Assembly: GCA_032622095.1 (NCBI GenBank)
Contig: CP136068.1
Coordinates: 131,199,989-131,263,988 of the forward strand
Reading direction: 5' to 3'
Source of the DNA: Siphonodentalium dalli
Lineage: Eukaryota; Mollusca; Scaphopoda; Gadilida; Siphonodentaliidae
DNA: 64,000 nt
Shown: piece by piece, positions 10,086 through 21,983 of the stretch
How the letters are laid out: each line of letters begins with the position of its first letter
How positions within the stretch are numbered: the stretch's first letter is position 1
Translations under genes and position numbers: made by a program
The notes under the pieces: model-generated
The model's database searches: none
What the model was told of the DNA's origin: nothing
Seen by the model: the letters and a program-made list of their open reading frames with translations, nothing else

Positions 10086-10690
10086 AATTAATGCATGATC
10101 ACCGAGTTGCCCGAGCCAACGAACCGTCGAAACCTGGAAGTCAGGCGACGAGGGAACTTAAGCAGTCGGCAAAAGCATGATCGGCCTATACTAGATTATT
10201 TCACATTAAATTAAGGTCCGTATGTTTCAGTGAAATCCACATATAGGCAGGGGCGAAAATTAGATTTTAATGTGAATTAAATCAATAGTCCCATGCATGG
10301 CATGTCGGCATATGACGTTGCTAGTCTAAAGTGGACAGCATTATGTTCAGTTTCAACTAAAGTGACGCTATATGAATGTGTGCATGTCAAACTAGTTTTC
10401 ACAGTCATTGGTAATTGTGAACGAATAGACAGTGTATGCAAACACTACATGTATAGGGTACATTTTTGGGTGTCAAGTTGTATTTCCGTGTGGTCACGTA
10501 GTATATCGATGACGATGTTTAGGCCTACAATGCGAGGGTTCGAACACAGTTTCTGGACATGCAGTCCCAACAAAAACAGGGTTTTAGTTGCAGTCCCACT
10601 CCTATCAATCAAAACAGGAGCACATTATTAGTTGGTGTGTGAGACTGTACATGCCCAGTAACATTTCGATAGACCCGATAATGCCCCAAG
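10086..10690. other. Unassigned sequence
   Basis: A 112-codon ORF (10293-10631) has no recognisable domain and no splice context. Nothing else could be supported. Confidence 0.35.
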
Positions 10691-10694
10691 ATGG

Positions 10695-10865
10695 GAACAG
10701 CACGTTGGTCCGAGGGTTCGATTACAGGCCGGGGTACAGCGCGCTAGCCCGAGCCACTCCCATGGTTCAATTTATAGTCAAAGGGTTCAATGGTCCGAGG
10801 GTTCGATAGTCCGATGGTTCAAGGTTACGATACTCCGAGGGTGCGACAGTCAGAGGGTTTAAAAT
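10695..10865 (+). repeat. Degenerate GAGGGTTCGA repeat cluster
   Basis: Irregularly spaced copies of GTCCGAGGGTTCGA-like words (GGTCCGAGGGTTCGATTACA, ATGGTCCGAGGGTTCGATAG, CAGTCAGAGGGTTTAAAATC). The spacing is not constant, so this is a degenerate minisatellite or motif cluster. GGTTCGA is also the core of the tRNA B box, but no tRNA fold was found. Confidence 0.5.
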
Positions 10866-12110
10866 CCCGAGTGCCCATTAGAGGGATATGGCGCCGGATA
10901 TTTGCGGGTCACCCCCCCCCCCAACTTTGTTACAAATTCCAGTTGGCATGCAATAGGTCAGGGTTATAGATTACATGTATATGGAATAAGTCAAATACAG
11001 TTTGTTCATGTATATAGTATAGGAAAATAAATATGCAGGACATTCCAAGCTTTACATAGCATGCTCTACATGCATGTATATATAGATCTAACGATAATGG
11101 GATATATGCAATGAGTGATTTACTGTCGTTCAATTCCATATATTATATAGCCCACTTCAGCCAATAACATAACAATTTTGAGTGCAGTTCTATACAAACT
11201 TCATCATATCGGAAAGGGATATCATACGCAGATTATATCTGGGGTTGGTTGGGTTTTATCATCGTTCTTTATTATCCTAGTCTATACTACACGCGGTCAC
11301 GGTCCCATACATGGAGAAAACATTAGTCCATAAAACTTGATCATGTATGAAGACAAATACTGCCATGTCATATATTCTCACATAATCGGTAGATCAAATC
11401 CAAAACATTATTACCTCTCTAATACACGTGCAGATATTACACAAATAGTCGTCAAATATGCTCCATATTCGCGCTCGATGGGTTAATTTTTTCAGACACC
11501 CATGCACCTGCGGGGAAACGGACACTCCCTCCTGCACCCTTCACACGCGGCGCGGTCGGAGCTTTTCACCTCGGTCCTGTGCCCCTCAACTTGGCCTCAA
11601 GTTAATAATCGAACCCGCCTTTTAAAAATGCTGGCTACGCCCATGGGTGTGTACATTCACTTTGTGAATGTGATGACTGATGTTGTGTTGCAGAATTCTA
11701 ACTTCTATCTTCATGGACATTGCGGTAGTCTGGGAGAGAATTGTTGACTCTTAACTTAACTAGTCATGAATTAACAGAATTTCATAATCCCACACTCAGG
11801 ACATTGCCAGACTCTGTGAGTGTGAGTGTGACTCACTGACTCGGTGTAACTTTGACACTGACTCTGAGACGAGGCACAACAGTCAACACTCTCAGTTGTA
11901 AGCACATCGATTCCATCCCGTTTTGCAACGTAATCATTCTAAATTCATATTGTATTGTATTCTGGATTCCTTTGTTTCCATTACATTTGACCGCGATTAT
12001 CTAATAATTTGAAAAACATTTCGTAATTCGCGGATGTAAACACTTTCCAAACTGGTTTAACGCTCGATGTATCGTGACTACTAACTGCTTTCATGTTAAT
12101 GTACTTCCTG
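10866..12110. other. Unassigned, largely single-copy-looking sequence
   Basis: A poly-C run lies at about 10910-10922. No recognisable gene or repeat. A TGAGTGTGAGTGTGACTCAC stretch at about 11817 is simple-sequence-like. Confidence 0.35.
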
Positions 12111-12556
12111 TTGAATGTCCGCGCATGCGTACAGCCGACCTTCCTAAGCCGGCCGGTAACAACTGCCTACCGTGAGCGGGGCTGGATTGCGGATTGGGCA
12201 TGGCCGAGTGGAGATTAGGAATTCAGCTAACGGCACTATTGGCGCGTAGGAATATCTAACATTGAAGCGGTGAACCGGACTATACATTGCGACAGGTTAT
12301 TGATGAATAACCCCCCCGCAAATATGTGGTGTTTCCGGTGGTATATTGGCCTAAGTGCATTAGAATCTACTATAGGCGGTCTCTTATACTGCCAGAGTAA
12401 AATCGCTAGAACTAACATAATTGAGTATGAAAGTATATCTATTATAACAACTGTAGTCAAACAACGCGTACGATATTACTACGACAACCAAAAGTGCAAG
12501 TGAGCAACTGGAAATAATACGGATCTTCTGTCCTTACACACACATATATCTCAGCG
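12111..12556 (+). promoter_or_regulatory. Promoter-like patch with NRF1-type site and 5' UTR candidate
   Basis: GCGCATGCGT at 12121-12130, preceded by TCC, matches the palindromic NRF1 core (GCGCATGCGC) at 9 of 10 positions. It lies in a locally CpG-rich stretch (about 12115-12250) in an otherwise AT-rich window. NRF1 sites are typical of animal CpG-type promoters. It sits 430 bp ahead of a candidate first coding exon. Motif and CpG density are seen; promoter function is inferred. Confidence 0.35.
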
Positions 12557-12674
12557 ATGCATAGACTAAAATTTGATCAATCGAAAGAGGTCCAGCGCCC
12601 GTGGTTCAAACGTTTGTTGGCAAGACACCGCAACCTTGCTAAACTTGTGGTGGGCGCAATTATTGGCTGCTCCA
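12557..12674 (+). CDS. Candidate first coding exon, unknown protein
   Basis: The ATG at 12557 (G at -3) opens a 39-codon frame ending at a consensus donor (CCA|GTGAGT, GT at 12675-12676), leaving phase 1. The peptide starts MHRLKFDQSKEVQRPW, is strongly basic (KRLLARHRN) and turns hydrophobic at the end (LAKLVVGAIIGCS). This is the pattern of a type II membrane-anchor N-terminus, but too little is seen to name a family. The next exon is not identified in this window. The phase does not match the acceptor of the gene at 38957. It may be a chance ORF. Confidence 0.35.
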
Positions 12675-13195
12675 GTGAGTGTAATCTAGCAATCTAGCAT
12701 TGCTACATATGTGGATCTACATAGAGTTTATTTCTCCGGGTCATGCAGTTGGCAATGGTAGGGGTCCATTTTATATGCATACTCCGTTCATATTCTGGCA
12801 CCGTATGGTTTTCTACGACGAAATGCCTTCAAAACACAAAAATGTGTGATTGTGTGAACACACCCTGGGAGATACAGAAGGATAAACAAACATATGGCGC
12901 GAGTGGATAAAATGCAAGTTTGGCGTCAAGCTTGGCGGTTTTTGAGGGAGGTGACTAAAAGACAAACTTGGCAGTTTGAAATTTTGAAAAGCCTTTAAAC
13001 GCCGTTTTCGCGTGAATTCTGTTGGAATAGCACCAGCAATTATTTATATGGCCAATTTTCGTACATAATCGACAATATTGGCAGTAATGAGCCCGATTGG
13101 TTGGTTAATAGGGGGCTTGGTCACTGAACGAAAAAATCGCCTTTTACCCAGACTTCTTGTCGATTTTTGACCGATATCTCTTTTTAAACACCAGT
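12675..13195. other. Unassigned (candidate intron)
   Basis: No supported feature. TTGGCGGTTT-type words near 12900-13010 hint at the repeat that follows. Confidence 0.3.
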
Positions 13196-13510
13196 TATAC
13201 CAAGTTTTCATGTAAAAACATGTTCAATGATTATCATTTATCACTCTCATTGGCGGATTTGAACATTATATACTGAGAATGTTTTACTTTTAGATGATCG
13301 ATAACCGAACCGCCAAGCTAAAATTTTAAATCAAAATATGAATCTGAATTTCCGCCGATTTCTCGTTTCTAAAACACGTAAAATGTTTATCATTTCTCAT
13401 TCTCATAGTCGAGCTTGTTGGTTTTGAACATTTTATAGTAAAAAATTTTTACTTTTAGATGACCGACCGCCGAATCGCCAAGTTCGAATTTTAAATCAAA
13501 ATATGATGCC
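13196..13510 (+). repeat. Diverged tandem duplication, ~160-bp unit x2
   Basis: ACTTTTAGATGATCGATAAC...ATTTTAAATCAAAATATGA (about 13287-13341) is repeated as ACTTTTAGATGACCGACCGC...ATTTTAAATCAAAATATGA (about 13448-13505). The flanking TTATCATTTATCACTCTCAT / TTATCATTTCTCATTCTCAT segments match too. Confidence 0.65.
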
Positions 13511-13830
13511 ACATTTCAGGTGACTTATGGAAGGTTCACTTAATCTTTTACTAATGGTCCATCATTCCAAAAAGAAAGAATAAACTTTATCTCTACAATA
13601 ACGGAACTTATTGACAATTCGAATAGGAGAATCGACGACGAAATAATATATACATCATTTTATATGAGCCTTTATTCAGAAAATATATTGCCCAATTATT
13701 AGCACAACGCGCCACATAATCCCAGTCACGTTGGTAATCTAATCCTTAATGGTATAGCGCCTATAAGGAAAGGAGTCATGCACGTTTGAGTATATATATA
13801 GAAGCAACACGCACTGCATATATTTCCTAT
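13511..13830. other. Unassigned
   Basis: AT-rich sequence without a supported feature. Confidence 0.3.
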
Positions 13831-14010
13831 GGACCCATGCAGCCCATATGGTGAATTTAGTGACGCCATCCCGCACAGCGGGCTAGCATCACTAAATTCA
13901 CCCTCTGGGGACCTCATTCTGCAGGGTGTCATCTGCTGTGGGAGACACCCATTGGGAACCTCGATTATGCAATGTGTCGTCTTTCAATTTGGGGATATAG
14001 AGAAACTAAA
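13831..14010. mobile_element. GAATGAGGTCCCC hairpin MITE, partial copy
   Basis: It contains the family hairpin: GGTGAATTTAGTGACGCCAT / GCTAGCATCACTAAATTCAC around a GC-rich turn (CCCGCACAGCGGG). ACCTCATTCTGCAG follows, and then the conserved interior CAATTTGGGGATATAGAGAA. The right half of the full-length family (compare 42406-42812) is missing. Confidence 0.7.
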
Positions 14011-16097
14011 CTAAAAAGGAAATATAATCTAAGTTTCTATAGAAATTTGCCCCATCCACATGGCCAATACAAAACTGCTAATTAGTTTAGTAAAACAATA
14101 TTTTACTACATTTGGTCAAACTTGTAGACATAAATGGTCATCAGTTGAAGAATTTTCCAACCTGAGGGGGAGTATGAGGTTTGAAATTTCCAACACTAGG
14201 AAAGCTTCAGTTGGGGCCAGTCTAGATGCTAGGATTTTCGATTTTCTTGTATAGTTTTCAAAATTTTCTCACACCGGGCCGAACAACCATGGTCGGCCCG
14301 GTGTTTCCTGGTTTGTTGTCGGTAGCTGTGTGCATTTGTCTGGAATTAGATCACTAGTTGTTTTTTTGGGGCAATTTTCAGGTTAAAATATCTTAATGTT
14401 CTCATACTGGGAAAATAGAAGCATGGCTTATGAATATATAGGAAATTAGGCCTGAGCATGAGGTACAACAAGGGGGGGGGGGGTGCAAATGGAATTATGC
14501 AAAAAGTTGTGTTGGTGTGATTCCGACTCAAGGGGGGGGGTGTGCAGTTGGAAATTCCCAAGGTGGACACCCCCCCCCCAGCGGAGACCCTCTAGCCACA
14601 TCCCTGACACACATGTATATAATCTCTGTAATTATCGTGTATTTGGCGTTTTACATGGATCATACAGACGATGTAATATGTGTCCACTGACAACCCAATC
14701 ATTGCCTACGTGTTGAACGCACTGAGTTCTAGTTCCAATTAAGTCGGAATGTAGATAAGCCGTTATCTTGGACCGAGTCGCCAGGCCACTTAAAATAATT
14801 GTTCGTGTGATAACCCATATGGTAGACTTTATATTTAAATAATTACCAGTCCTCTCTTATTTATAGCAGTGGTGGATCAGGATTTCCCCGACGCATTCAG
14901 GGGCTATATATGACCCCGAAAGCTACCAGGCGGGGGTGGCTAACTCTGAGCTATTTAAGTAAAACATATCATATTGTACCTTCTTGCCCAGATTATTCCG
15001 ACCGATACATTCAACTAAGTCCCTTAGCGATTTTAAGCTTTCAAGACCCCACCCAAACAAGCATCATGGTTGAAAATGTTCTACATCAAGCCTGTATGTG
15101 CCAGACGTATGGCTTCTGGTGGTCGTGCATTAATAAAATGCCAGATATCACACATACTTGACTAATTTCCGCATCCGTGAGAGAAGACATGTTTTGGACT
15201 AGCCTTAAATGTACTGATAGAAGACAATTTGACTTCGCTTAGCACTGCTCACTTGTCTGGCCTGTTAACAATGAACCGCTCGTGCGCAGGTGATTAATGT
15301 TGTCAATTATTGGTGTGGCCATGTAAAATACAGTATTTTACATACAGAAATTACATGCATGTGTGTATCCACCCTAATTATAATGGGACGCAAGAAAATG
15401 ATATATACAATGTATGTAAATAATCACATATAACGTAAATGTGGATATTTAGCCTGCCATGATGTAATACGAGTCTCAGCTGTCTGGCCATCGACGCAGT
15501 TCTGTCTGGAATTTTGCGCGCTGGTGTAGGTAGTGACGTCATGGTGTACGTCTTGATGTCATGACGCCTTTACTGGTTTCCCAAGAAGCAATCTTAAAAT
15601 GACTCTGCGATCTTTCAATCGGAACTTAAAGTTTCCGTTTGTCGGCCTTGAACTTTGAGAATATTTCATAATTTTTTTAGGCGGAAATACCGTTAGAAAA
15701 TTGAAGATAATATGTAAACGGCCAGCAAGGTCGCTAGATTCCTCTTTCGGTGTAAATATTTTTAATAATTTTATGAAATATGTAAACAAAACTTTTTCAT
15801 GCAATTTAACTTTTTTGTTAACCAGAGCTTTTGTTCAATTTACATCAACTTTTTTTAAATATATTTGGCTTTAGGAGCATGATGTTCCTACATATGATGA
15901 AGTATAGCTAACAGTTGCTAGATCAAAGTTTTTTATTTTTGCCCTGGAGCATTTTGCCCAATTACACATTTCGAGGTGGCATTAATCAATACAAAATGGC
16001 GCCGTTGCCAACAATAGAATTTTGGACTCCGCTGATCCTGGCTGGCCCTTCAGTTATGAATAAATTATCCTATTTTAGGTGATTTCAATTTATTTTT
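14011..16097. other. Unassigned, with minor simple repeats
   Basis: A perfect 11-bp GC-rich hairpin (CACCGGGCCGA/TCGGCCCGGTG) lies at 14272-14303. Poly-G runs occur at about 14472 and 14531, and a poly-C run at about 14570. The ORFs here show no domain or splice context. Confidence 0.35.
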
Positions 16098-16411
16098 AGA
16101 TTGGGCCGAAAAAGTCGATTAGTATATATCTCGTATTCGCATACGTATACCCTGGTCGCTTCACTTCCGCGGCTTCGCCGCGGGAGAGCGGGCGCTATAA
16201 ATTATATTGGTTTTGCGAATGACCAACTCAGAATTCCGTTAAAATAACAATAACAACCAGCACCTAATTAACGAACCGGTGGCCGACTCGGCCGCCTCCG
16301 ACCTCAACCCCAAGTGGGCTGCAGAACGAAAAATGTCTATAAAAGTTGAAATATAAGACTTACAAATTATCTTTTTCAGATTGGGCCGAAAAAGTCGATT
16401 AGTATATATCT
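16098..16411 (+). repeat. 34-bp perfect direct repeat pair
   Basis: AGATTGGGCCGAAAAAGTCG followed by ATTAGTATATATCT occurs at 16098-16131 and again at 16378-16411. The segment between holds a GC-rich hairpin (CCGCGGCTTCGCCGCGG, about 16168). It could be target duplications or ends of a small unrecognised insertion of ~280 bp. Confidence 0.6.
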
Positions 16412-17800
16412 TTTACCGGACTCGGCCTCCGGTCGCAGTTCGACTTTTAATCCTCCAAAAAACCCGATTCTATAAATAAAACACCCATGCGCCCAGGCGA
16501 AACAAGAATCTCTACATTAGTATACACGCGGAGCGCGCGTAATAAGACATCTTCACACACAATTTGAGCACTCTCTGTACAGCGGTCCTGGGGGAGATGT
16601 CATAAACACCAATTTGGTACTAGTAAAACACATGTCCTTTAAGTGCATATAATCTAGTGTTACCTAAAATCTAGAAATTGTGTTGTTGGTACCCTAGTTA
16701 CTTGTTTCAAACATTTTGGTGAATTAAGGTTCAAGAATATAGAGTGAAATTATCGAAAGCTCCATATATAGTGTTAATTTTCAAAGTTCCTTGTGTCCCC
16801 TACAATTCTCGTGGGTGTATAGCGGCTTGAAAAAAATATGATTTAAGGGTCATATCAATGTTCCATGCAAACTGTCAAAAGATTCCACAATTGCATCCTG
16901 AGAAGAAGATTTTAAAAGTATTTAATGTTAATAGAGTTACCCCTCAGTGACCTGGTCCCAAACTGGTTGACCCGCCTCTAATGAAAACACAATGTAATCC
17001 TTGCAACACAAGTTACCTGGAGTAGGACCTGGAGAAGATGTTTTTTAGCGTGGACAGACGGACACCGGACGAATAGTGATGCGTAAAGCTCACTTGAGAC
17101 TTGGATTGAAATTGATACGTTAGTTGAATTTACCAACCAGCATTTAGTGTGATTTTGTTTCGTATTTAGATACAAATCGAATATTTTTCATCTTTCTGTT
17201 AATTTCTTTTGGACTGATATTTTCTAACCATAGGGAGCGTACGTCATGTTGCAATACTTGAGGTACAAGAAGTTTGGAAACTTCCGACACAAGGGGTGCT
17301 AATGAATGATCTCAGACTTGATGCTGTGTCTGGTTAAAAGGAGTGAAGATTGAAATTACAAGCTGAACATTCCAAACGGACCCTCCTGACATGGGACGAT
17401 CGGTGACGGTATGTAATAGTGATTGATTAATTGATTTGGGGTTTGATGTAGCTTTCAGCAACTAAGGCCATATCACAACATTGCCAGTTTTAGGGGTGGA
17501 GGAAATCCGCACACATACGGCTAATCTAACAGTGATTTCAATTGCTATTGAACTCGTCGAGCATATGCATTATGAGTCGATAATGCGACTAAAATGTTCT
17601 AATTTTCAGCACATTATCGACTCAAAATGAAGCGATACGAAGCAGATTATCTACCTAACACACGTTCTATTATAAGCAGATAATGTGCTGGTTTTCGAGA
17701 GAACAGGTGGAAGTGGAAGAGTTTCCGTTAACTGCAAATTTGTCCGAGAATTAATGAGATCGAAAAAAGGCGAGCGTTTTTTCCGCAACTTTTCGATAAC
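16412..17800. other. Unassigned; diverged repeat pieces
   Basis: An AAGCTCACTTGAGACTTGG segment at about 17088 looks like an inverted, decayed end of the 'AGCTCACCTGAGACG' bivalve repeat (compare 56142). A GTCGATAATG...CATTATCGACTC inverted pair lies at about 17576-17628. No gene is supported. Confidence 0.35.
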
Positions 17801-17805
17801 TTGTT

Positions 17806-17995
17806 TTTAATTTTGCTCGGCTGGATCATCTATGAACGAACGAACGAACGAATATTTTATTATAGTGACATGTGTGTATAGTGTATACACAACATCACAT
17901 ACAGGTGATAACAATGTCGAGTAACAAAATAACAACACACCCGGCCAATAATGCCTATAAGTCACTTTAAACAAAGTAATAAAGAATATTGACAA
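17806..17995 (-). repeat. Possible LINE/SINE 3' end with CGTT-type tail
   Basis: Read on the minus strand this ends in ATAAAATATTCGTTCGTTCG, an AATAAA-like motif plus a short tetranucleotide repeat of the type at 3' ends of some non-LTR elements. There is no coding match, so the call is weak. Confidence 0.3.
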
Positions 17996-19200
17996 AGCGA
18001 GTTTGTTGTGTCATTGACTCATTGTCCATTTATACGGTGTACACCAAAGGGCGTTTTGTATGCTTGTTTTGATCGTTTTGGTGTCAAAGCGGATGGAACA
18101 TATTTAGTCTGAGAAGGGGTGTGACTGATCTCAGGGACGTGACCCGGAAATTCGCTGGATAAGGGGGTATTTTGACCACACACGTGAACCAATCTGTTTT
18201 CGCAATTTGACTTTCGTTCGTACTCCCATCGATATTAAACTTCCAATTAAACCTTCCAACTGATAATCAATTCCAACCAAAAATATTCCCTACGATTAGA
18301 CATTTTCTGACGGAGGACGAATTAATATAATTTGTTTTATTGGAAATTGGAAACTATTCAATCCAATTTTCACTGGTTGGTTATTTATAATAACAGAAAC
18401 ATTTAATCATCGTTTCCTTCCGAAATTTCCACCCACCTGCTGTTCTTCCAGCAACATATTTACGATAAAGAGCGCTCGTTGTTTTACTTCCAATTTACAG
18501 GGTACATTGCTCGTATTTAAATTCCCACAGTACTATATTTCGCTCACTTTTGAATTCGCGCAAATAGCTGCGCGAATTTAAAACTGACAATAATATTTTC
18601 CTAAAAGTTTCGGATCTGATGATAGTTTCAGTTCTTAATGGTTCTTGACGATACATACATCATTACATCATTGGAATGAGCTCGAAAGAAGTAAAACCAC
18701 ACTCGCATACTATAGGCAGCTGACATCAGAAAAAGTCAACACTTGGTTGTGTGTTGTGTTGACATAAATAATTCAGTCTGTTTGGTCATGGCGTCACTTT
18801 ATGCATTGTTGATAACATGGGGCGTACCTTCGAGCACCCAAGCCTGGCATATGTATATTTCTTACAAGTATTTCAATCCCCGACGATTGATTGTTTCATA
18901 TTTTATTGAGCATCCCATATTAACATTTCAAACAAAACTTATTTATGACACATTAATGTAGGATGAGCGAATATGGATTGGAGCACAAGTTATAACAACT
19001 TAGGTGGAGCTCCTCTCCCCGTGAAAAAGATGGTGATGCACAGATGAAAAATTTAAGTACATAAATGTTGACCACAAAAAAAAAAAAAATCTGACAAAAT
19101 ACAATATGGAATGTTCAAGATTGGTATGGGGTATAAGGGGAAATAGTTTTATATCATATGTTTATGTTTAGTGCATGTTGTTCTCAATTAAGGTTAATAT
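17996..19200. other. Unassigned flank of the LINE
   Basis: It includes an inverted pair at 18550-18586 (GAATTCGCGCA...TGCGCGAATTT) and a poly-A run at about 19077. The run has the wrong orientation to be the tail of the minus-strand LINE. No supported gene. Confidence 0.35.
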
Positions 19201-19214
19201 ACAACTGCTAATGT

Positions 19215-20066
19215 TCACTAAATGTAATGCTTCTGTTCATCGCCAAATCGCAATGAGTTTATACTATATTTTTGGACAGCTGCAAACAATGGATCAAAGT
19301 AGATCAGCAACATGGACTTGATATAATCCTATTCGCATTATTTTTTCTTCGAGGTTGGCCCTTTCTGTTCGATAATAGGGACAAGTGGAAAAGTAATGAT
19401 CAGCGTCCTCGTTTAGGTAGCCACAACTACAATCCGGGTCACTTATTAAGTGATTTTGACATTTGTCCCCATTCAAATCGCTGCATTTATTTCGGAGTCT
19501 ACATAACAAAATGTTAGCTTTCCTTTTGCCGCTAGAATAAAACATTGGTGGTTTAAGTGTCCCAGATTGTGGGTTTACAAGATTAGAGAAGGTAGTAATT
19601 GGTGCGCTTTGTTGTGCTATTTTCTCTAGGCAAAATTCCATATCGAAATCATGGAAGGAAGGAAACTACTATTTGTATGCTGATAGCCTGGTACAAAATG
19701 TCTAACAAAGTTTGGATTTCTGAACTCATATCTGTTGTCCGTTATGTCGCCAGTTGTTGGAGGGATTTTGTTTAGTATATAGGACGGTGCATGATTAGTC
19801 ATGATTTGATAAGTGAGACGTAATTTATGCCAGTCTCTGCGTTGTTGGAGAGTATTCCAACCAAGTTCACGTAATAAGTTAGCGTTTGAGACAGACCTAG
19901 TGACACCATGCACTGACAATTCGTGCTGCATCGTAATGTAGATCATCTAATTTACAGAGGCGGTATGCTGGTGCATTATTCCAGATGACATCACCGTAGT
20001 ACATAATCTCAAGTGTGCGTCTATTCAAAAAATATTTTAACTTTCTGAGTTGTGATAGTCTTGATG
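19215..20066 (-). pseudogene. LINE ORF2 C-terminus with zinc knuckle
   Basis: Two open stretches. 19626-19946 holds LRELGWNTLQQRRDWHKLRL and NSSFLPSMISIWNFA, a thumb and C-terminal segment shared by many such elements. 19294-19641 ends with CSCGYLNEDADHYFSTCPYY, a C-x-C-x8-H-x4-C knuckle. A frameshift near 19630 separates them. The 3' UTR and tail are not clearly delimited. Confidence 0.75.
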
Positions 20067-21509
20067 CTATACACTCTTACACATATTATTTATTTGGATA
20101 TCCAAGTCCAGGTTTGATTGTAGAACAATTCCTAGATGCCTATGAGATGAGACAATTTCTATGGCGGAGTCATCCAGTGACAAATCCATGACATTTGTAC
20201 TGGAGGGTCTAAAAGAGAACACGATTGCCTTTGTTTTGTCAGGATTAAAATTTACAAGCCATTGTTTAGCCCAAGCAGAGATACGATCAAGATCGGCCGA
20301 TAGATTAGAGCTGGTTTCTTCAATTGAAGGACTGGCATTCGTGAAACAATTGTCATCAGCATACATACGCGTAAAATAATGAATTGTATCAGACAAATCA
20401 TTTATAAATACAAGAAATAAGCAAGGCCCCAAATTGCCCCAATATATATCCCTGAGGGACTCCTGCGTGGAGATACATATAGTCAGACGCGGCATCAGAA
20501 ACGACCACACACTGTTTTCTGTTTGATATATATATAGTCACTAATCCACAATAAAAAGTCTCCATCAACTCCATATTCTTTAAGTTTGTGTATCAGACCA
20601 GTGTGCCAGACTCATTCGAACGCTTTAGAAATAACACAGAATATAGAACAAGTCACAAGTTTGTTGTCGAGAGACTGGCACATGGAATGATATAAGTAAA
20701 TTAATTGAAAAGTAGTTGAATGGCCAGGCACAAAACCAGACTGATGCTTATACAACAATTCATTGTTATCGAAATGAGACATTAAAGGTACTCAACCCGA
20801 TAAAACTCCTCTCAATTACTATTTCAATGGCTTCGTGGGTCAAAAATATTTGATTCGAGTCGAGGAAGTCACCCATCAAAGCTCAGATTTGTTAGATATC
20901 GATTTTAGAAATCTATTATTTTTCATTATCGGGAATACTATCTGGCCCAGAACTCAGTCAAAATTGTGTTAAAATTACCACTTGATTTTAGAGCTATCCA
21001 TCCTTGTCTGTTTGAATAGATTTGGAGAACACATCCAGAGCAGATTACGGCAGTTAGCAGTACTCATCTCGAGTTTATAACAAATTTCAAAAATCAATAT
21101 CTAATAACTCTGAGCTTTGTTTGATGGGTTCCTCGACTCGAATCAAATATTTTTTACCCCCAAAGCCAAAGAAATAGTAATATAGGACCCTCCGATCGGA
21201 TTGTTGTTGTTGGAATCTGTTGAGATGGGGACCCTCTTTACGGGTTGAGTACCTTTAAGTATTTCAAAATAATCTTCTAAAATTTTTTAGATAAACATGG
21301 TAATAAGGATATAGGACGATAATTTCCTGGATTTGAGCGGTCATCTTTTTTATGAATCGGGATAACATTTGCCTTTTTCCACTCAGCAGGAAAAGATTTG
21401 AAGGAAAGAGATTTGGTGAAAATTATTTTGAGTGGCACAACAACAGTATAAACAGTTTCTTTCAGCATTTTTGTAGTTATACCGTCATGACCGTTTGCTT
21501 TTCCAACCT
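20067..21509 (-). pseudogene. LINE ORF2: reverse transcriptase domain (split)
   Basis: From right to left: WKKANVIPIHKK and NPGNYRPISLLPCLSK (21277-21468), then a stop where a Glu codon is expected (TAG at about 21278). After the MITE come NELLYKHQSGFVPGHST and SKAFE*VWHTGLIHKL (about 20580-20760). Last are LVFINDLSD and RMYADDNCF (20067-20510), with YADD at about 20352-20363. The YADD aspartates are present. Stops and a frameshift near 20510 make it non-functional. Domain order and motifs match CR1/Jockey-group RTs. Confidence 0.9.
20782..21258 (+). mobile_element. AAGGTACTCAACCCG MITE, copy 2 in the LINE (477 bp)
   Basis: This is the reverse-complement orientation of the copy at 21510-21983, sharing the same TIRs and interior (for example CGACTCGAATCAAATATTTT). 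Its TTAA boundaries lie at 20782-20785 and 21255-21258. The interrupted LINE codons rejoin as ILKYL|MSHFDNNEL around one TTAA, confirming a second independent insertion. Confidence 0.9.
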
Positions 21510-21983
21510 TTAAAGGTACTCAACCCGTAAAGAGGGTCCCCATCTCAACAGATTCCAACAACAATCCGATCAGAGGGTCCTATATTACTATTTCTTTGGC
21601 TTTGGGGGTAAAAAATATTTGATTCGAGTCGAGGAACCCATCAAACAAAGCTCAGAGTTATTAGATATTGATTTTTCAAATGTGTTATGTTCTCGAGATG
21701 AGTACTAATATCTGCCGTAATCTGCTCTGGATGTGTACTCAAAATCTATTCAAACAGACAAGGATGAATAACTCTAAAATCAAGTGGTAATTTTAACGCA
21801 ATTTTGCATGAGTTCTGGGCCAGATAGTATTCCCGATAATGAAAAATAATAGATTTCTAAAATCGATATCTAACAAATCTGAGCTTTGATGGGTGACTTC
21901 CTCGACTCGAATCAAATATTTTTGACCCCCGAAGCCATTGAAATGGTAATTGAGAGGAGTTTTATCGGGTTGAGTACCTTTAA
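21510..21983 (-). mobile_element. AAGGTACTCAACCCG MITE, copy 1 in the LINE (474 bp)
   Basis: Terminal inverted repeats TTAAAGGTACTCAACCCG / CGGGTTGAGTACCTTTAA begin and end in TTAA. The LINE reads ...KSL|KVGKANGHDG across the empty site with a single TTAA (AGC TTA AAG GTT). TTAA is therefore the duplicated target site. Target-site TTAA is typical of piggyBac and Kolobok superfamilies; the terminal bases do not look like piggyBac's CCY, so Kolobok is possible. No coding sequence is present. Confidence 0.9.

Noticed and set aside
12190-12270. A-box-like TGGCCGAGTGG suggesting a tRNA-Ser/Leu gene
   Set aside because: No acceptor-stem pairing, anticodon arm or B box follows at the expected distance.
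14272-14303. GC-rich 11-bp hairpin resembling a bacterial terminator
   Set aside because: The genome is eukaryotic, and no coding sequence precedes it. Treated as an isolated inverted repeat.
19077-19092. Poly-A run taken as the LINE's tail
   Set aside because: The LINE is on the minus strand, so its tail would read as T on the plus strand. The orientation is wrong.
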